From: Capra hircus
Taxonomy: Eukaryota > Chordata > Mammalia > Artiodactyla > Bovidae
Reading direction: 5' to 3'
Length of the DNA: 64,000 nucleotides
NCBI RefSeq assembly: GCF_001704415.2
Contig: NC_030824.1
Location: forward strand, 35,149,022-35,213,021
A program made the translations under genes and the position numbers. Below are positions 11,292 to 23,300 of the stretch, piece by piece (the first letter of the stretch is position 1; every line of letters starts with the position of its first letter). The notes beneath the pieces are model-generated. The model was not told the DNA's origin and did no database searches. It saw only the letters and a list, made by a program, of their open reading frames with translations.

Positions 11292-11491
11292 AAGTGAAAG
11301 TGAAGTTGCTCAGTCGTGTCTGACTCTTTGTGACTCCGTGGATTGTAGCCTACCAGGCTTCTCTGTCCATGGGATTTTCCAGGCAAGAGTACTGGAGTGG
11401 GTTGCCATTTTCTTCTCCCGAGGATTTTCCCAACCCAGGGATCGAACCTTGGTCTCCTGCATTGCGGGCAGATGCTTTACCCTCTGAGCCA
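11292..11491 (-). mobile_element. Bov-tA SINE
   Basis: This is a minus-strand Bov-tA. It begins with the reverse BovA end (GTTGCTCAGTCGTGTCTGAC) and runs to the reverse tRNA-like head, which is cut short at CTCTGAGCCA. A B-box-like GGGATCGAACC is at about 11438. It lies immediately after the BovA2 copy. Confidence 0.9.
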
Positions 11492-12941
11492 AATGAACAT
11501 CAAAGGGAAGATTCAACTGATGATTGTGAGGTACTTACCTGAGCCATCCAGGCTGTGGAGAGAGCAGTATTACAAGGGCAAAGGGGCTAGTTGACAGAAA
11601 AAAAAAAAAAATGGAAGTCTTATAGAAATCTGCAGAATGACACTACACCCTGTTAACACTACCTACTGTCCACACTTGAAAATAAACCAAAGTGAACTTC
11701 AACCTCACAGCCACCTGGGTTCTCTAGGGGAGCATCAGAGATAACCCTAAGAGCTATGGAGACTCCACAACCCGCATAGCCATCCACCTTCAATGATTTG
11801 GTGATATTACTTTTCCCACCAGAGGAAAATCAACGCTATCACTCTTTTCCATCCACAGCAAAGAATTTCAACTCTTAAAAATATTCTTACTGTTCCTCCT
11901 CATAAAGGAGGGCTGGAACAGTTGTGTGTGCACAGTTTATTTGCAGGGGGCAAAGTGTAGGTATTTTGGGATTGAAACCTTTGGTTTTACCAGGTAAGAC
12001 ACTTATAAAATTTTAAAGAATTTAATGAAAACTTTCCTTCCTAAGCACTAATTTATTGTCAGTTAGATGTGATCTAAGAGAAAACGTCCCTTAGAACATG
12101 CAGGAAAGACAAACAAGTCCTCAATTATAGGGTCCACAGTAAACATTCTGCTAATTAGTGGTATTTTCATAAGATGTTTATTAGATTACATGAAACTCAT
12201 CCATGCAATATGTTTACTAGAAAGATCTGTGCCTTAAGAACAAGAGAAATATATGAGATCATATTGCTAAGCAATTTTTCTTGCTGACAACGGCAATTTT
12301 TCAGCAACAGCACTACACATAGAATAGCAACATAATGGGAGGATGGAACAGATGCTAAAATTTAGTCAGACATAAATCTCTTTCACTTTATCTCTTTTAC
12401 AATACATAGAAGACAAGAAGAAAAGCAAATAGCTCAGAGAGCAAACATAAATGATGAGTGTCTCAAGGAAATTTAACACCTTGATATTGAAATCAAATAC
12501 ATGTTACAGGATTGACAGCTGGAAAATAAATGGTGTTGAATAAGATTACAATAATTAGATGTCTGATTTTTTTTCCAAATATCAACATGTAACAAGGACA
12601 AGAATGAAATGATACTTATCCATTTTGATTACTTTCTCAGACATGCAATTATTCAAGTTCCTGTCTACATATTCACTCATGTAATTTATAGGCTAACAAA
12701 TATTTTGAATTATTATATCTATTAAAATTTACTGTTTGCTTAACACTTGACTTAATATTAAATCTTTCATTAATCTTAATGCAATTCTTCTGAATTCACT
12801 CTTATTTTAGCTTTTTAACTTAAGTTCACAGGGTGTCACAAGATGAAGGGTTCCAAACTAAAACACCACTTTTTGTATGAAGCTTTGTTCCAATACTCCA
12901 ATCCACACTGATTTTCTCTTCTCTAAACTTTGATTACATTT
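11492..12941. other. Unassigned stretch
   Basis: This is about 1.4 kb without a gene or a repeat I can name. There is a 14-base A run near 11600. No domain-bearing frame was seen. Confidence 0.45.
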
Positions 12942-12955
12942 ATACTCATTAATCA

Positions 12956-13218
12956 CTGGAGAAGGAAATGGCAACCCACTCCAGTATTCTTGCCTAGAGA
13001 ATCCTGCAGACAGAGGAGCCTGGTGGGCTGCTGTCCATAGGGTCACATGGAGTCAGACACGACTGAGGTGGCTTAGCATGTATGCATGCATTGGAGAAGG
13101 AAATGGCAACCAGTATCCTTGCCTGGAGAATCCCAGGGACGGAGGGGCCTGGTGAGCTGCTGTCTATGGGCTCGCACGGAGTCAAACACGACTGAAGCGA
13201 CTTAGCAGCAGCAGCAGC
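12956..13218 (+). mobile_element. BovA2 SINE with exact target-site duplication
   Basis: This is a BovA dimer. Monomer 1 starts CTGGAGAAGGAAATGGCAAC. Monomer 2 starts at about 13091 and lacks a few bases (GGCAACCAGTATCC). The tail is (AGC)n. ATACTCATTAATCA at 12942-12955 is repeated exactly at 13219-13232, a 14-base duplication. Confidence 0.95.
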
Positions 13219-13369
13219 ATACTCATTAATCATATAACTGAACACAAATTCATTGAATCGCCTCTGAATGTAGCTTTCACTCTCCAACAATGTTAAACTC
13301 CACATTCTGTTGCAGACAGGTAGCCATCTTCTATATGTTTATAGGTCTACATCCCCTTCATGGATTGAA

Positions 13370-16300
13370 GCCTTGTAGCTTAGAATGGATTTGCACAACT
13401 CAATGAAGCTATGAGCCATGCCACGCAAAGCCACCCGAAAAGAATGGATCATAGTGGAGAGTTCTGACAAATCATGATCCACTGGAGGGGATAATGGCAA
13501 CCCACTCCAATATTCTTACCTGGAGAAATCTAGGGACTGTATGAAAAGGCAAAAAGATATGACCTTGGAAGAAGTACCTTCCAGGTCAGAGGGTATCCAA
13601 TATCCTATTGGGGAAGAGTAGAGGGCAATTGCTAATGGATCTGGTAAGAATGAAGTGGCTGGACCAAACTGGAAATGATGCTCAGTTATGGATGTATCTG
13701 GTGGTGAAAGAACAATGCTGTAAAGAGCAATGTTGAATAGAAACCTGGAATGTTGGGTCCATGAGTCAAGGCAAATAGGACATGGTAAAGCAGGAGATGG
13801 CAAGATTGAACATGGACATCTTAGGAAGAAGTGAACAAAAATGGACAGGAAGGGGAGAATTTAATTCAGATGACCATTATATCCACTACTGTGGGCAAGA
13901 ATCCCTCAGCAAAAAATGGAGTAGCCTTCATAGTCAACCAAACAGTCAAAATGCAGTAACTGGGTGCAATCTCAGAACAGAATGATCTCAATTCATTTCC
14001 AAACAAAACCATTCAATATCACAGCAATCCAAGTCTGTGCTTCAACCACTGATGCCAGAGAAGCTGAAATTGATTGTCTCCATGAAGACTCACAACACCT
14101 TTTAAAACTAACACACACACACACAAAAAAGATGCCCTTTTCACCATAGGAGATTGCACTGCAAAAGTAAAAATCCAAAAGACACCTGGGAAAGCAGGCA
14201 AATTTGGCCTTGGAGAACAAAATGAAGCAAGGCAAAAACTAACAGTTTTGTCAAAAGAACACACATGTCATGGCAAACACCCATTTTAAACAACCCAAGA
14301 GATGTCTCTACACATGGACATCAGCAGACAGTCAATACTGAAAACAGACTGAGTATGCTCTTTGCAGTCACAAATAGAGAAGCTCTATACATGTAGTAAA
14401 AACAAGACCTGGATCTGACTGTGACTCAAATCCTGAGCTTCTTATTTCAAACTTCAGGCTTAAATTGAATAAAGTAGTTAAAACCACTAGGCCATTCAGG
14501 TATGACCTAATCAAATCCCTTATGATTATACAGTGGAGGTGACAAATAGATTAAAGGGTTTAGATTTTGCAGGCAGAGTGCCTGAAGAACTATGGACAGA
14601 TGTTCATAACATTGTTCAGGAGGTGGTAACCAAAGCTGTCTGAAAGGAAAAGAAATACAAGAAGGTGAAGTAGTTATCTGAGGAGGCTTTACAAATAACT
14701 GAGGAAAGAAGAAAAGCAGAAGGCAAAGGAGAAAGGAAAAGATATATGCAACTGAATACAGGGTTTCAGAGAAGAGCAAGAAGAGATAAGAAGGCCATCT
14801 TAAATGAACAATGCAAAGAGATAGGTGAAAACAATTGAATGGAAAAGACAGAGATCTCTTCAAGAAAACTGGAGGTATCAAGGAAATATTTGATGGAAGG
14901 ATCAGCATGATAAAGGACAGAAACAGGAGAGATTAAGAAGCAATAGCAAGAATACACAGAAGAACTATACAAGAAAGGTCTTAATGACCCAGATAACCAT
15001 GATGGTGGGGTCACTCACTCAGCTGGACATCCTGGAGTATGAAGTCAAGTGGGCCTTAGGAAGCATTACTACAAACAAAACTAGTGGAGGTGATGGAATT
15101 CCAGCTATGTTATTTAAAATCCTAAAAGATGATGCTGTTAAAGTGCTGCATTCAGTTTGTCAACAAGTTTGGAAATCTTATCAGTGGCCACAGGATGGGA
15201 AAAGTTCAGTTTTCATTTCAATTCCAAAGAAAGGCAATGCCAAAGAATATTCCAACTACTGTGCTCATTTCCCATGCAAGCGAAGTTATACTCAAAATCC
15301 TTTAAAGTAAGGTTTCACAAATGTGTGAATCAAGAACTTCTAGATGTACAAGTTGTGTTTCAAAGAGGTAGAGGAATCAGAGAGTAAATTGCCAACATTC
15401 GTTGAATAATGGATAAAGCCAGGAAGTTTCAGAAAAACACCTACTTCTCCTTCATTGATTATGCTAAAGCCGTGTGTGGATCATAACAAACTGGAAAATT
15501 CCTAAAGAAATGGGGGTACCAAACCACTTTACATGTCTCCTGAGAAACCTGTATGTGAGTCAAGAAGCAACAGTTAGAACCAGATATGGAAAAATTGACT
15601 GGTTCAAAATTGGGAAAGGAGTATGATAAGGCGGTTTACTGTCACCCTGTTTATTTAATTTATATGCAGAATACATCATGCAAAATTCTGGGCTGCATAA
15701 ATCACAACCTGGAATCATCATTAATGCCAGAAATATCAGCAATCTCAAATATACAGATGATACCACTCCAATGGCAGAAAGTGAAGAGAAACTAAAGAAC
15801 CTCTTGATGAGGGTGAAAGAGGAAGGTGAAAAAGCTGTCTAAAACTCAAAAAAAAAAAAAATACTAAGAATATGGCAGCTGGTCTCATCATATTATGGCA
15901 AACAGAAGGGGAAAAAGTGGAAGCAGTGACAGATTTTTATTTTCTTGGGCTCCAAAATCACTGTGGATGGTGACCGAAGCCATGAAATTAAAAGACACTT
16001 GATGCTTGGAAGAAAAGGTATGACAAACTTAAACAGGCTATTAAAAACAGAGACATCACTTTGCTGACAATGTCAAGATAGTCAAAGCTATATTTTATCC
16101 AGTAGTCATGTATGGATGTTAGAGTTGGGCCATAAAAAAGACTGAGTACCGAAAAATTGATGCTTTCAAATTGTGGTGTTGGAGAAGACTCTTAAAAGTC
16201 TCTTGGACTTCAAGGTTATCAAACTAGTCTATTCTAAAGAAAATCAACCTTGAATATTCATTGCACAGACTCTTGCTGAAGCTGAAACTCCAATAATTTG

Positions 16301-16530
16301 GCAACCTTATGTGAAGAGTCAATTCATTGAAAAAGACACTGATGATGGTAAAAATTGAAGGCAAAAGGAAAAAGGGGTAGCAAAGGATAAAGATGGTTAG
16401 ATAGTATCACTCACTCAATGGATGTGTATCTGAAAACCCTCTGGTAGACAGGGAAAGACAGAGGAGACTAGCATGGTACAGTGCATGGGACTGCAAAGAG
16501 TTAGCTGGTCATGAGTTAGCAAATGAACAA
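13370..16530 (+). mobile_element. Near full-length, decayed BovB LINE
   Basis: At about 3.2 kb this is close to the usual full BovB length. The order is as expected: a 5' leader (GCCATGCCACGCAAAGCCAC near 13418), an endonuclease-coding part from about 13780 (frame 13782-13985 with GRGEFNSDDHYIHYCGQESL), an RT part from about 14984 (NKTSGGDGIPAMLFKILKDD), and a C-terminal part. The 3' end is near 16530 (AGTTAGCAAATGAACAATAAC). Many stops and frameshifts break the coding. The catalytic YADD region near 15753 now reads as a threonine-changed version (ATATACAGATGAT). Divergence from the other copies in the window makes this one of the older BovB insertions. Confidence 0.9.
14110..14125 (+). repeat. 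Short (CA)n run inside BovB
   Basis: A run of seven CA units followed by A bases lies within the decayed endonuclease region of the BovB. It is a simple repeat expansion. Confidence 0.8.
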
Positions 16531-16629
16531 TAACATCAACATAGGTCTATAAATCTGCATATATATAATCTCACTTTATCACTTTTCTATGCCACTATTC
16601 AAAGTGAACAAGCATATTTTCTCTAGCTA

Positions 16630-16852
16630 GCAACTGGGAGGATGGGGAATGAGGATTTTCTGCTTAAAGTTTATTTGGTACAGATTTTTAGTATTGCAAG
16701 ATGAAAAATATTGTGGAGATGGATTCTGGTAATAGTTGCACAATAATGTGAATGTGCTTAATGCCCATAGACTGTATGCTTAAAATTGATCAAGACACTA
16801 TATTTTATGTTCTGTTTATTTCACCACAATCAAAAAGAAACCATAAAGAGAA
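16630..16852 (+). mobile_element. Old L1 (L1M-type) 3' end
   Basis: This resembles the 3' UTR end of ancient mammalian L1. It has GGGAGGATGGGGAATGAGGA near 16640, then AATAGTTGCACAATAATGTG near 16730, and ends in TTTATTTCACCACAATCAAA near 16815-16835. That order and wording are typical of the L1M 3' end in plus orientation. The match is from memory. Confidence 0.6.
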
Positions 16853-18173
16853 TGAGTTTAGACATATTGACTGGGGTACCCCATAGCTTGGCCAAACTCA
16901 CGAAGTTCTACAGTACTTGGCTTTGAAAAGAAACTGTTGTAGGCTCAAATGAATCTGAGTTATGTATATCTTATCTCCATTTCTTCAACTTACTCAGAAT
17001 TTTGAACACTGTTTTTCTTCCAGGGAGAGAAAACAATTAAGCATGATGTTACTCAACAATGTTATGATTATTGTTGGAAAAAGCAAATGAATTGGTTATG
17101 AATTAAATGTCTTCTTTTCAATAAAGAAAAAAAATCTTGTATTTGCAAAGGTACATGAAAAGTTTTTCAGGGCTTTGCTTTAAAACAGGATGAAACAGGG
17201 CAGAATAGTTTGGTAGGACTTTTTTTGGTAGTAAAAAATACATAACAACTGATACTAGCTTAAGCATTCAGAGAATATCAGTTAACTAAGAAACTAGAAG
17301 TTAAAGTTCGGTTTAATCATGTCACTGACTCATTTCTCCAGTCTTTCTCCTTTTGCTAAATTCACATTTGCTTGTATATTTCCTGGACTTGTACTAAGAG
17401 ACAGCAGTAGTAGCAGACTACAGAATTACCAATATTATCCAGAAGGAGACTGTGTACAAGAATTTCCAGCCAGCATTCTACACTTCACTCTAAAATAATC
17501 AATTTTTGCCATGTAAAATCTGTGAGCTGATGGACTTAGCCCTGCATTAACTGATGTGATAAACGTAGACCAACTCACCATGACTCCTTTAGATCACTTC
17601 AGATCTACTTCTATGACTGCGTGTGAAGTCACTGGTTGTTACATGATGTCAGAGTGGTGACACCACATTTAGTCAATAATCACAAAGGCTATTACATATA
17701 ATGGATTTCATCCAAGTCATAGTATTTGTGGGAGTGGTGTAGAGTCTGCAACCAGAGAAATAATACAAAAAAAGTGAGTTTAGAAATGGGACCAGAGTCA
17801 CAATTAAGAGATACTGCCAAGAATGATATTACATCAGAATCAACTTAATAGAGAGCAACATGGGAACCAGCCAAATGGATCTAACCCTAAGAAGAGAGTT
17901 CACAACTTCACAAAGGACACCTCGTTTGACATAGTGCATCAGAAGATCATCATGCATAGTAGCAATTGGCTTCCTTCATTTATTTAGGCAGCAAATATTT
18001 TTTTGAATTATACTACATATGAGTCTCAAGTAATAACACAGTGATAAAAAAAAATTTCTGCTTTGACACATATGTTCAAGCAAAAATAAAGTAAAAGCAA
18101 ACCATTCAGAAGGTTCAGAAATGCCTGTCAGAAAATATGTCTTGGATTTTACTTAGGATTTTTGAATATAGAA
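16853..18173. other. Unassigned stretch
   Basis: About 1.3 kb with no gene, RNA or named repeat that I can support. All open frames are short and have no domain. Confidence 0.45.
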
Positions 18174-18460
18174 TTACTGTTGCTCAGCCATGTACAACTC
18201 TTTGCAACCCCTTGGACTGCAACATTCCAGGCTTCCCTGCCCTTCACTTCACCATCTCCCAGAGGTTGCTCAAACTTATATCCATTGAGTCAGTGATGCC
18301 ATCCAACCATCTCAATCTCTGTCATCTCCTTCTCCTCCTGCCTTCAATCTTTCCCAGCATCAGGGTCTTCACTGAACTGGCTTTTCACATCAGGTTGCCG
18401 ACATTTTGGAGCTTCAGTTTCAGCATCAGTCTTTTCAATGAATATTCAAGGGTGATTTCA
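18174..18460 (-). mobile_element. BovB (-) 3' fragment, diverged
   Basis: This minus-strand BovB tail (TGTTGCTCAGCCATGTACAA at 18179) reads back through the WLDGIT / RRRRR C-terminal codons to about 18460, where similarity stops at GGTGATTTC. It differs from the younger tails at many positions. The plus-strand frame at 18137-18475 is its antisense. Confidence 0.82.
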
Positions 18461-19579
18461 CAGAGCACCTGCTAAACTGTAGTAGAAGACCTTGGACACC
18501 TAATATGACAAGAAAAATCTCCATGCAACTGGGTAGGATGAAAGAAAGAAAAAAAAAGAAAAGAGGAAATGGGAAGGACCAGCATGCCTTGTGGGAAACT
18601 GAGGTGAGAAGTGCTTCAGAAAAGCCCATTCACAGCAGGGGAATCAGCTGGAGAAGAAAAGGAATGTTCAGGGAATCACAGGGGGGTCATAACAACCAGT
18701 CTGTGGAAGGCAGGACACATTAAGAACTGAACACATAGTCTGTGCAGCAGCCCAGTGCACCACAGGTTGAGTTGTGTGTCTATAGGTGAGAAGAGGGATG
18801 GGTGCTGGAAAGTGGAGTTTGGAGAGTGGATCCAGGGAGGTGACAGCTGCTGGCTGTGAACAGACAGTCTGAAGAGACAGGAGCAACAGCTCCCCAACTA
18901 GGAAAGTTTGTGGAAAAAGTCCAGAACACTATAGAAGCAAGGCGCAATTCTTGAAGTGGTATGGAAGGGACAGGGCCACCATTGAACCCCCTTCCCGACC
19001 CGCTGACCTTCACCTCTGCAGGCATTGGGAGGCGCTCCCACTAGGGCAAATGCGTTACAAAGTTCTGCTAGTCTTTGACCCACCACAGGCAATTCACACA
19101 CACCCCAGTTGTGGCTGCCTTAGTAAATAAGTGCCCCCAATCAGCTACTGTTTTTATCCCCCTCTCATCTGGGCAGAGAACAGTCTCCCGGGGTGGGTCA
19201 CATGCAGAGGTGAGGCCAAAACCAAAGATGAGCCCCAGGGGCTGTGCAACTAAGGAAGTAAAACAAAACCTCTCTGTGAAGCTTCACAAGCCATGGATTA
19301 AATCCCTGTAATCTGCTTTATAAACCCTGCATCCGCGGAGTATGTGAATGGACAATGAGTGCTTCCACAACTGAGAACAGTCTAGCTTTAGCACTGGTGG
19401 ACTTTGGGGGCAATTACAAGCAGGAATTGACCAGATAAGGATATGAGCTGCCTCCACAGTGAGTAGAGAGACCTTTTTAAAAATATTGAAAGGTCTCTGG
19501 GGTAGGTAGTTGTTGACTTTGGCTCACTATGGGGACAAGGACACTGACAGCAGAAGTATCAAGAAAATATTACTGTTAC

Positions 19580-19975
19580 TATATTATTTTTTTTGTTTTG
19601 TTCTATTGCTATTTTTACTATTTTTATTTATTTTTCCTTTATTTTTAGGAAATGTTAATGTATTTTTTATTTTTCAATTTTTTCTTGTTTTATGTTATTT
19701 CTTGTTTTTGTTTTGTTTAATTTTTTGAGAATTTTTAAAATCTTTTTGTGTGTTTGTTTTTGTTTTCTGTACTTTTTTAGTCTGCTTTATGTTTTTATTT
19801 TTTATTTAAACATATTTTTATGTTTTTTTATTTTTGCTTGTATATATATATTTTGTTTGTCTGTTTGTTTGTTTGTTTGGGGGTTCTTTTATTCATTTGT
19901 TTTCTTGCTTTTTTATTCCTTTCTCTTTGTTTGTTTTTGTTTTAATCGTTCATCTTGGATTTTGTTTGTTCCTTA
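19580..19975 (+). repeat. T-rich low-complexity tract
   Basis: About 400 bases are made almost only of T with scattered G, A and C (TTTTG, TTTTA and TTTGTTTG units; GTTTGTTTGTTTGTTTG near 19860). It lies inside the L1 5' UTR segment. The hydrophobic frames at 19510-19976 are by-products of this composition (TTT = Phe) and are not genes. Confidence 0.85.
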
Positions 19976-20391
19976 GCTTTTTTCCCCTTTCTTCTTTTTG
20001 GCCATGACACAGGTTTTCAGGGTCTTGGATCCGTGCCCAACAGTCAGACCTGAGCCTCTGGTATAAGAGTGCCAAAGTCCAAAAGCTGGACTGCCTGGGA
20101 ATATATAGCCCCAGGGAATCATAATCAAGATGAACTCTCCCTGAGGTCTCCATCTTGACACAAAAATCTGGCTTGACCCATCTGCCTGCATTCCAGTGTT
20201 AAACGCCTCACGTTAAAGAACAAGTAATACTGGAACACAGCCCACCCCATCAGAAGACAGGTTGCCTAAAGTGGTAGTAAGTTCACAGACACACCCCAAC
20301 ACATCACCTGACATGGCCTTTCTCACTTGAGGGAAAAGACTCAGCTCCACCCACCAGAGTGAAGGCACCAATCCCTCCCACCAGGAAGCCT

Positions 20392-20515
20392 TGGATAAGG
20401 AGATGGCAACCCACTCCAGTGTTCTTGCCTGGGGAATCTCAAGGACAGAGGAGCTTGGCAGGCTACAGTCCATGGGGTCACAGTTGGACATGACTGAGTG
20501 ACTAACACACACAAA
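20392..20515 (+). mobile_element. BovA monomer SINE with target-site duplication
   Basis: This is a BovA monomer (GGAGATGGCAACCCACTCCA to GGACATGACTGAGTGACTAA) ending in an ACACACAAA tail. CAGGAAGCCT at 20382-20391 is repeated at 20516-20525. It is inserted in the L1 5' UTR and is younger than it. Confidence 0.92.
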
Positions 20516-20657
20516 CAGGAAGCCTATGCAAGTTAATGTACCAATCTCACCCAGCAGAGGAAGACATCAGAAGCAAGAGTAACTACAACCCTGTAGCCTG
20601 TGCACAGGAAACCACAAACACAGTAAGTAAGACAAAATAAGACAACAGAGAAATATC

Positions 20658-21053
20658 TTGCAAATGAAGGCCAAAGCAAAAAACCCACAACACCGAATAC
20701 ATAAAGAGAAAATAGATAATCTACATGAAAAAGAATTGAAAGTAATGATAATAAAGATGATCCAAGATCTCAGAAAAAGAATGGAAGCATGGATCAAGAA
20801 GATACAAGCAAAGTTTAACAAGGACCTAGAAGAACTAAAGAATACGCAAACAGTGATGAATAACACAATAACTAAAATGAAAAATAGACTAGAGAGAATC
20901 CATAGCAAAATAATTAAGGCAGAAGAGCAGGTAAGTGAGCTGGAAGACAGAATGGTGGAATTAACTGCTGCAGAGCAGAATAGAGAAATAAGAATGAGAA
21001 AAAAAGAGTACATTATCAGTGACCTCTGGGATAACAATAAACTGACCAACGTT
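20658..21053 (+). pseudogene. L1 ORF1 N-terminal coiled-coil fragment
   Basis: This open frame of about 132 codons has the strongly charged, heptad-like sequence of an L1 ORF1 coiled coil (LRKRMEAWIKKIQAKFNKDL, then EEQVSELEDRMVELTAAEQN). It reaches the conserved start of the RNA-binding part (ISDLWDN) and is cut at about 21053 by the junction with BovB, so the RRM and C-terminal domains are missing. ORF1p is the RNA-binding trimer that coats L1 RNA; this truncated form could at most make the coiled coil. The GTG codon at the given start is not a secure start. Confidence 0.8.
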
Positions 21054-21902
21054 TAACTTCTATGCAGAGTACATCATGCGAAATGCCAGGCTGAATGAAG
21101 CGCAAGCTGGAATCAAGATTGCCGGGAGAAATATCAATAACTTCAAATACACAGATGGCAGAAAGCAAAAAAGAACTAAAGAGCATCTTGAAGAAAGTGA
21201 AAGAGGAGAGTGAAAAAGTTGTCTTAAAACTCAGCATTCAGAAAACTAAGATCATGGCATCCATCCCATCACTTCATGGCAAATAGATGGGAAACAATGG
21301 AGACAGTGAGAGATTTCATATTTTGGGGCTCCAAAATCATTGCAGATGGTGACTGCAGCCATGAAATTAAAAGACGCTTACTCCTTAGAAGAAAAGCTAT
21401 GACCAACATAGATAGTATATTAAAAAGCAGAGACATTACTTTGCTGACTAAGGTCCATCTAGTCAACGCTATGGTTTTTCCAGTGCTCATGTATGGATGT
21501 GAGTGTTGGACTGTAAAGAAAGCTGAACGCTAAAGAATTGATGCTTTGGAACTGTGGTGTTGGAGAAGACTCGAGAGTCCCTTGGACTGCAAGGAGATCC
21601 AACAAGTCCATCCTAAAGGAAATCAGTCCTGAATATTCATTGGAAGGACTGATGCTGAAGCTGAAGCTCCAATACTTTGGCCACCTGATGTGAAGAACCG
21701 ACTTATTAGAAAAGACCCCTGATGCTGGGAAAGATTAAGGGCAGGAGGAAAAGGGGATGACAGAAGATGAGATGGCTGGATGGCATCACCAACTCAGTGG
21801 ACGTAAGTTTGAGTAAACTCTGGAAGTTGGTGATGGACAGGGAGGCCTGGTGTGCTGCAGTCCATGGGGTCACAAAGAATCAGACATGACTGAGGGACTG
21901 AA
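21053..21902 (+). mobile_element. BovB (+) 3' part fused to the L1 segment
   Basis: BovB RT sequence starts at TTTAACTTCTATGCAGAGTA and runs to the 3' tail AGACATGACTGAGGGACTGAACTG near 21902. There is a small deletion in the catalytic region: the block that encodes RYADDTTLMAE in other copies is shortened to codons for TQMAESKKE near 21153. The frame at 21276-21533 keeps the C-terminal SRDITLLTKVHL / YGCECWTVKKAE blocks. Confidence 0.9.
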
Positions 21903-21905
21903 CTG

Positions 21906-22773
21906 AAATGAGTCATTCATATTAAATATGAGAGTATATAGATGACTTCCTTTAAGAAAGATCCTACAGATCATAATTTAACACATTCAGTACAAATCAA
22001 CTTATAGTTTTGTTCAATAAAAATGAATATTTTAGGATATAAGTTTTAATATGTGTGATAGAGGTGCATTTCATATTGAAAGAATAAAATATGAAATGAT
22101 CAATTAATAAAAACAAATCCAATAGGATTTTAAAAAAGTAAACAGACTGTTAAATATCTAACCAGAACAATGGAAGTTAAATTAAGTTAAATTATTTTAT
22201 TCGTTCAGAGAGTCTTTGTGAATAAAGGGAAAGATTTTGCATATTAGATTTAAAAATGATATGTATAAATGCTATTGAGCTCGAGTTATTTCCCAATTGT
22301 CCCTTTGGTCTATTTGAAGCAAAATATAGCCATCATCTTTGCTACATGTTTTTAAATACTAGCAAAAGGAAACACTCTAAGAGCCTTTCAACTACCCTGG
22401 ATACTCTCATCAGTCACTGACTGATCATCAGTGACTGAGTCACTGACAGTCCCCAGTGACTGTCATCAGTCACTGACTTGGCTTGCAGCTAGTAACCATG
22501 CCTAAAAAGTAGAATGAAATATAAATGAAATAGAGTTTATTTGCAGTATGAATCAAGTATATATAAATTGCAATGGACTGAGAATGAGATAACCAACGTT
22601 TTAATATAATTTATGGTAGGAAATAGGACAAGTTTAAAATTCAAAACATCTGGCTTTGAATCTAGATTTTGCACTTACTAGTTTTGTAGTCTTCTACCAT
22701 GTTCCATAAGAAATTTTTAAAGTGTGTTTCTTTAACTATAAAATGGGGATAAAAATACCTTACAGTGTGGTCT
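21906..22773. other. Unassigned AT-rich stretch with a palindrome cluster
   Basis: No gene or named repeat was seen. The one structured part is the repeat cluster at 22409-22478, listed separately. Confidence 0.45.
22409..22478. repeat. Cluster of CAGTCACTGACT direct and inverted repeats
   Basis: Within 70 bases the words CAGTCACTGACT, CAGTGACTGAGTCACTGAC, CAGTGACTGTC and again CAGTCACTGACT occur. AGTCACTGA and its reverse complement TCAGTGACT alternate, so strands could fold into several alternative hairpins. The stretch 22412-22436 is a near-perfect palindrome around TGATCA. Confidence 0.85.
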
Positions 22774-22988
22774 GTGTTTGTGTCCTCAGTCATGTCTGAC
22801 TCTTTGTGACCCCACAGACTGTAGCCCACCAGGCTCCTCTGCCCACAAACTTTTCCGGGCAAGAAACTACAGGGGGTTGCCACTTCCTTCTCCAGGGCAT
22901 CTTCCCAACCTAGGGATCAAACCCACTTCTCTTGCATTTCCTGCATTGGCAGACTGATTCTTTACCACTAACACCACCTGGGAAGTCC
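22774..22988 (-). mobile_element. Bov-tA SINE
   Basis: This is a minus-strand Bov-tA. It starts with the reverse BovA end (GTCATGTCTGACTCTTTGTG), has a B-box-like GGGATCAAACC at about 22914, and ends in the reverse tRNA-like head (ACCACCTGGGAAGTCC). Confidence 0.9.
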
Positions 22989-23082
22989 TTATAATATTGT
23001 GGCAAAAACTAAATAAGATAAAATGAGGGGTTAAGAACAGGCTTGGATGTATTGAATGATGCCTACATGCTAGCCATTTAAT

Positions 23083-23300
23083 AGGGTTCAGGTGGCTCAG
23101 ATGGTAAAGCTTCTGCCGACAATGCAGAAGACCCAGGTTCAACCCCTGGGTTGGGAAGATCTCCTGGAGAAGGAAATGGCAACCTGCACAAGTAGTCTTG
23201 CTTGGAGAATCCCATGGATGGAGGAGCCTAGTGAGCTACAGTCCATGGGGTCGCAAAAAGTCAGACACAACTGAACAACCTAACTTTCACTTTCAACTTC
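23083..23300 (+). mobile_element. Bov-tA SINE
   Basis: The tRNA-like head is GGGTTCAGGTGGCTCAGATG, with an A-box (GGTGGCTCAGATGG) and a B-box (GGTTCAACCCC at about 23136). The BovA body ends GGTCGCAAAAAGTCAGACAC and has a tail of ACTTTCACTTTC. Confidence 0.92.

Larger units (their letters stand above)
18500..21052 (+). mobile_element. L1 5' part: 5' UTR and start of ORF1
   Basis: This is an L1-like 5' UTR: moderately GC-rich sequence at 18500-19500, a long T-rich tract, then 20000-20650. It is followed by an ORF1 start at 20658. The left limit is uncertain because the 5' UTR is recognised mainly by position and style. The element ends abruptly at about 21052, where BovB sequence begins; no L1 ORF2 or 3' UTR follows. 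L1 insertions normally lose the 5' end and keep the 3' end, so this arrangement is unusual. Confidence 0.65.

Noticed and set aside
18676..19311. Several 60-80 codon frames in GC-richer DNA that might be exons
   Set aside because: The region reads as L1 5' UTR, the frames overlap on both strands, and I found no splice-site-bounded coding pattern.
19510..19976. Two hydrophobic plus-strand frames (72 and 94 codons)
   Set aside because: They are the translation of a T-rich low-complexity tract (TTT = Phe), with no membrane-protein pattern beyond composition.
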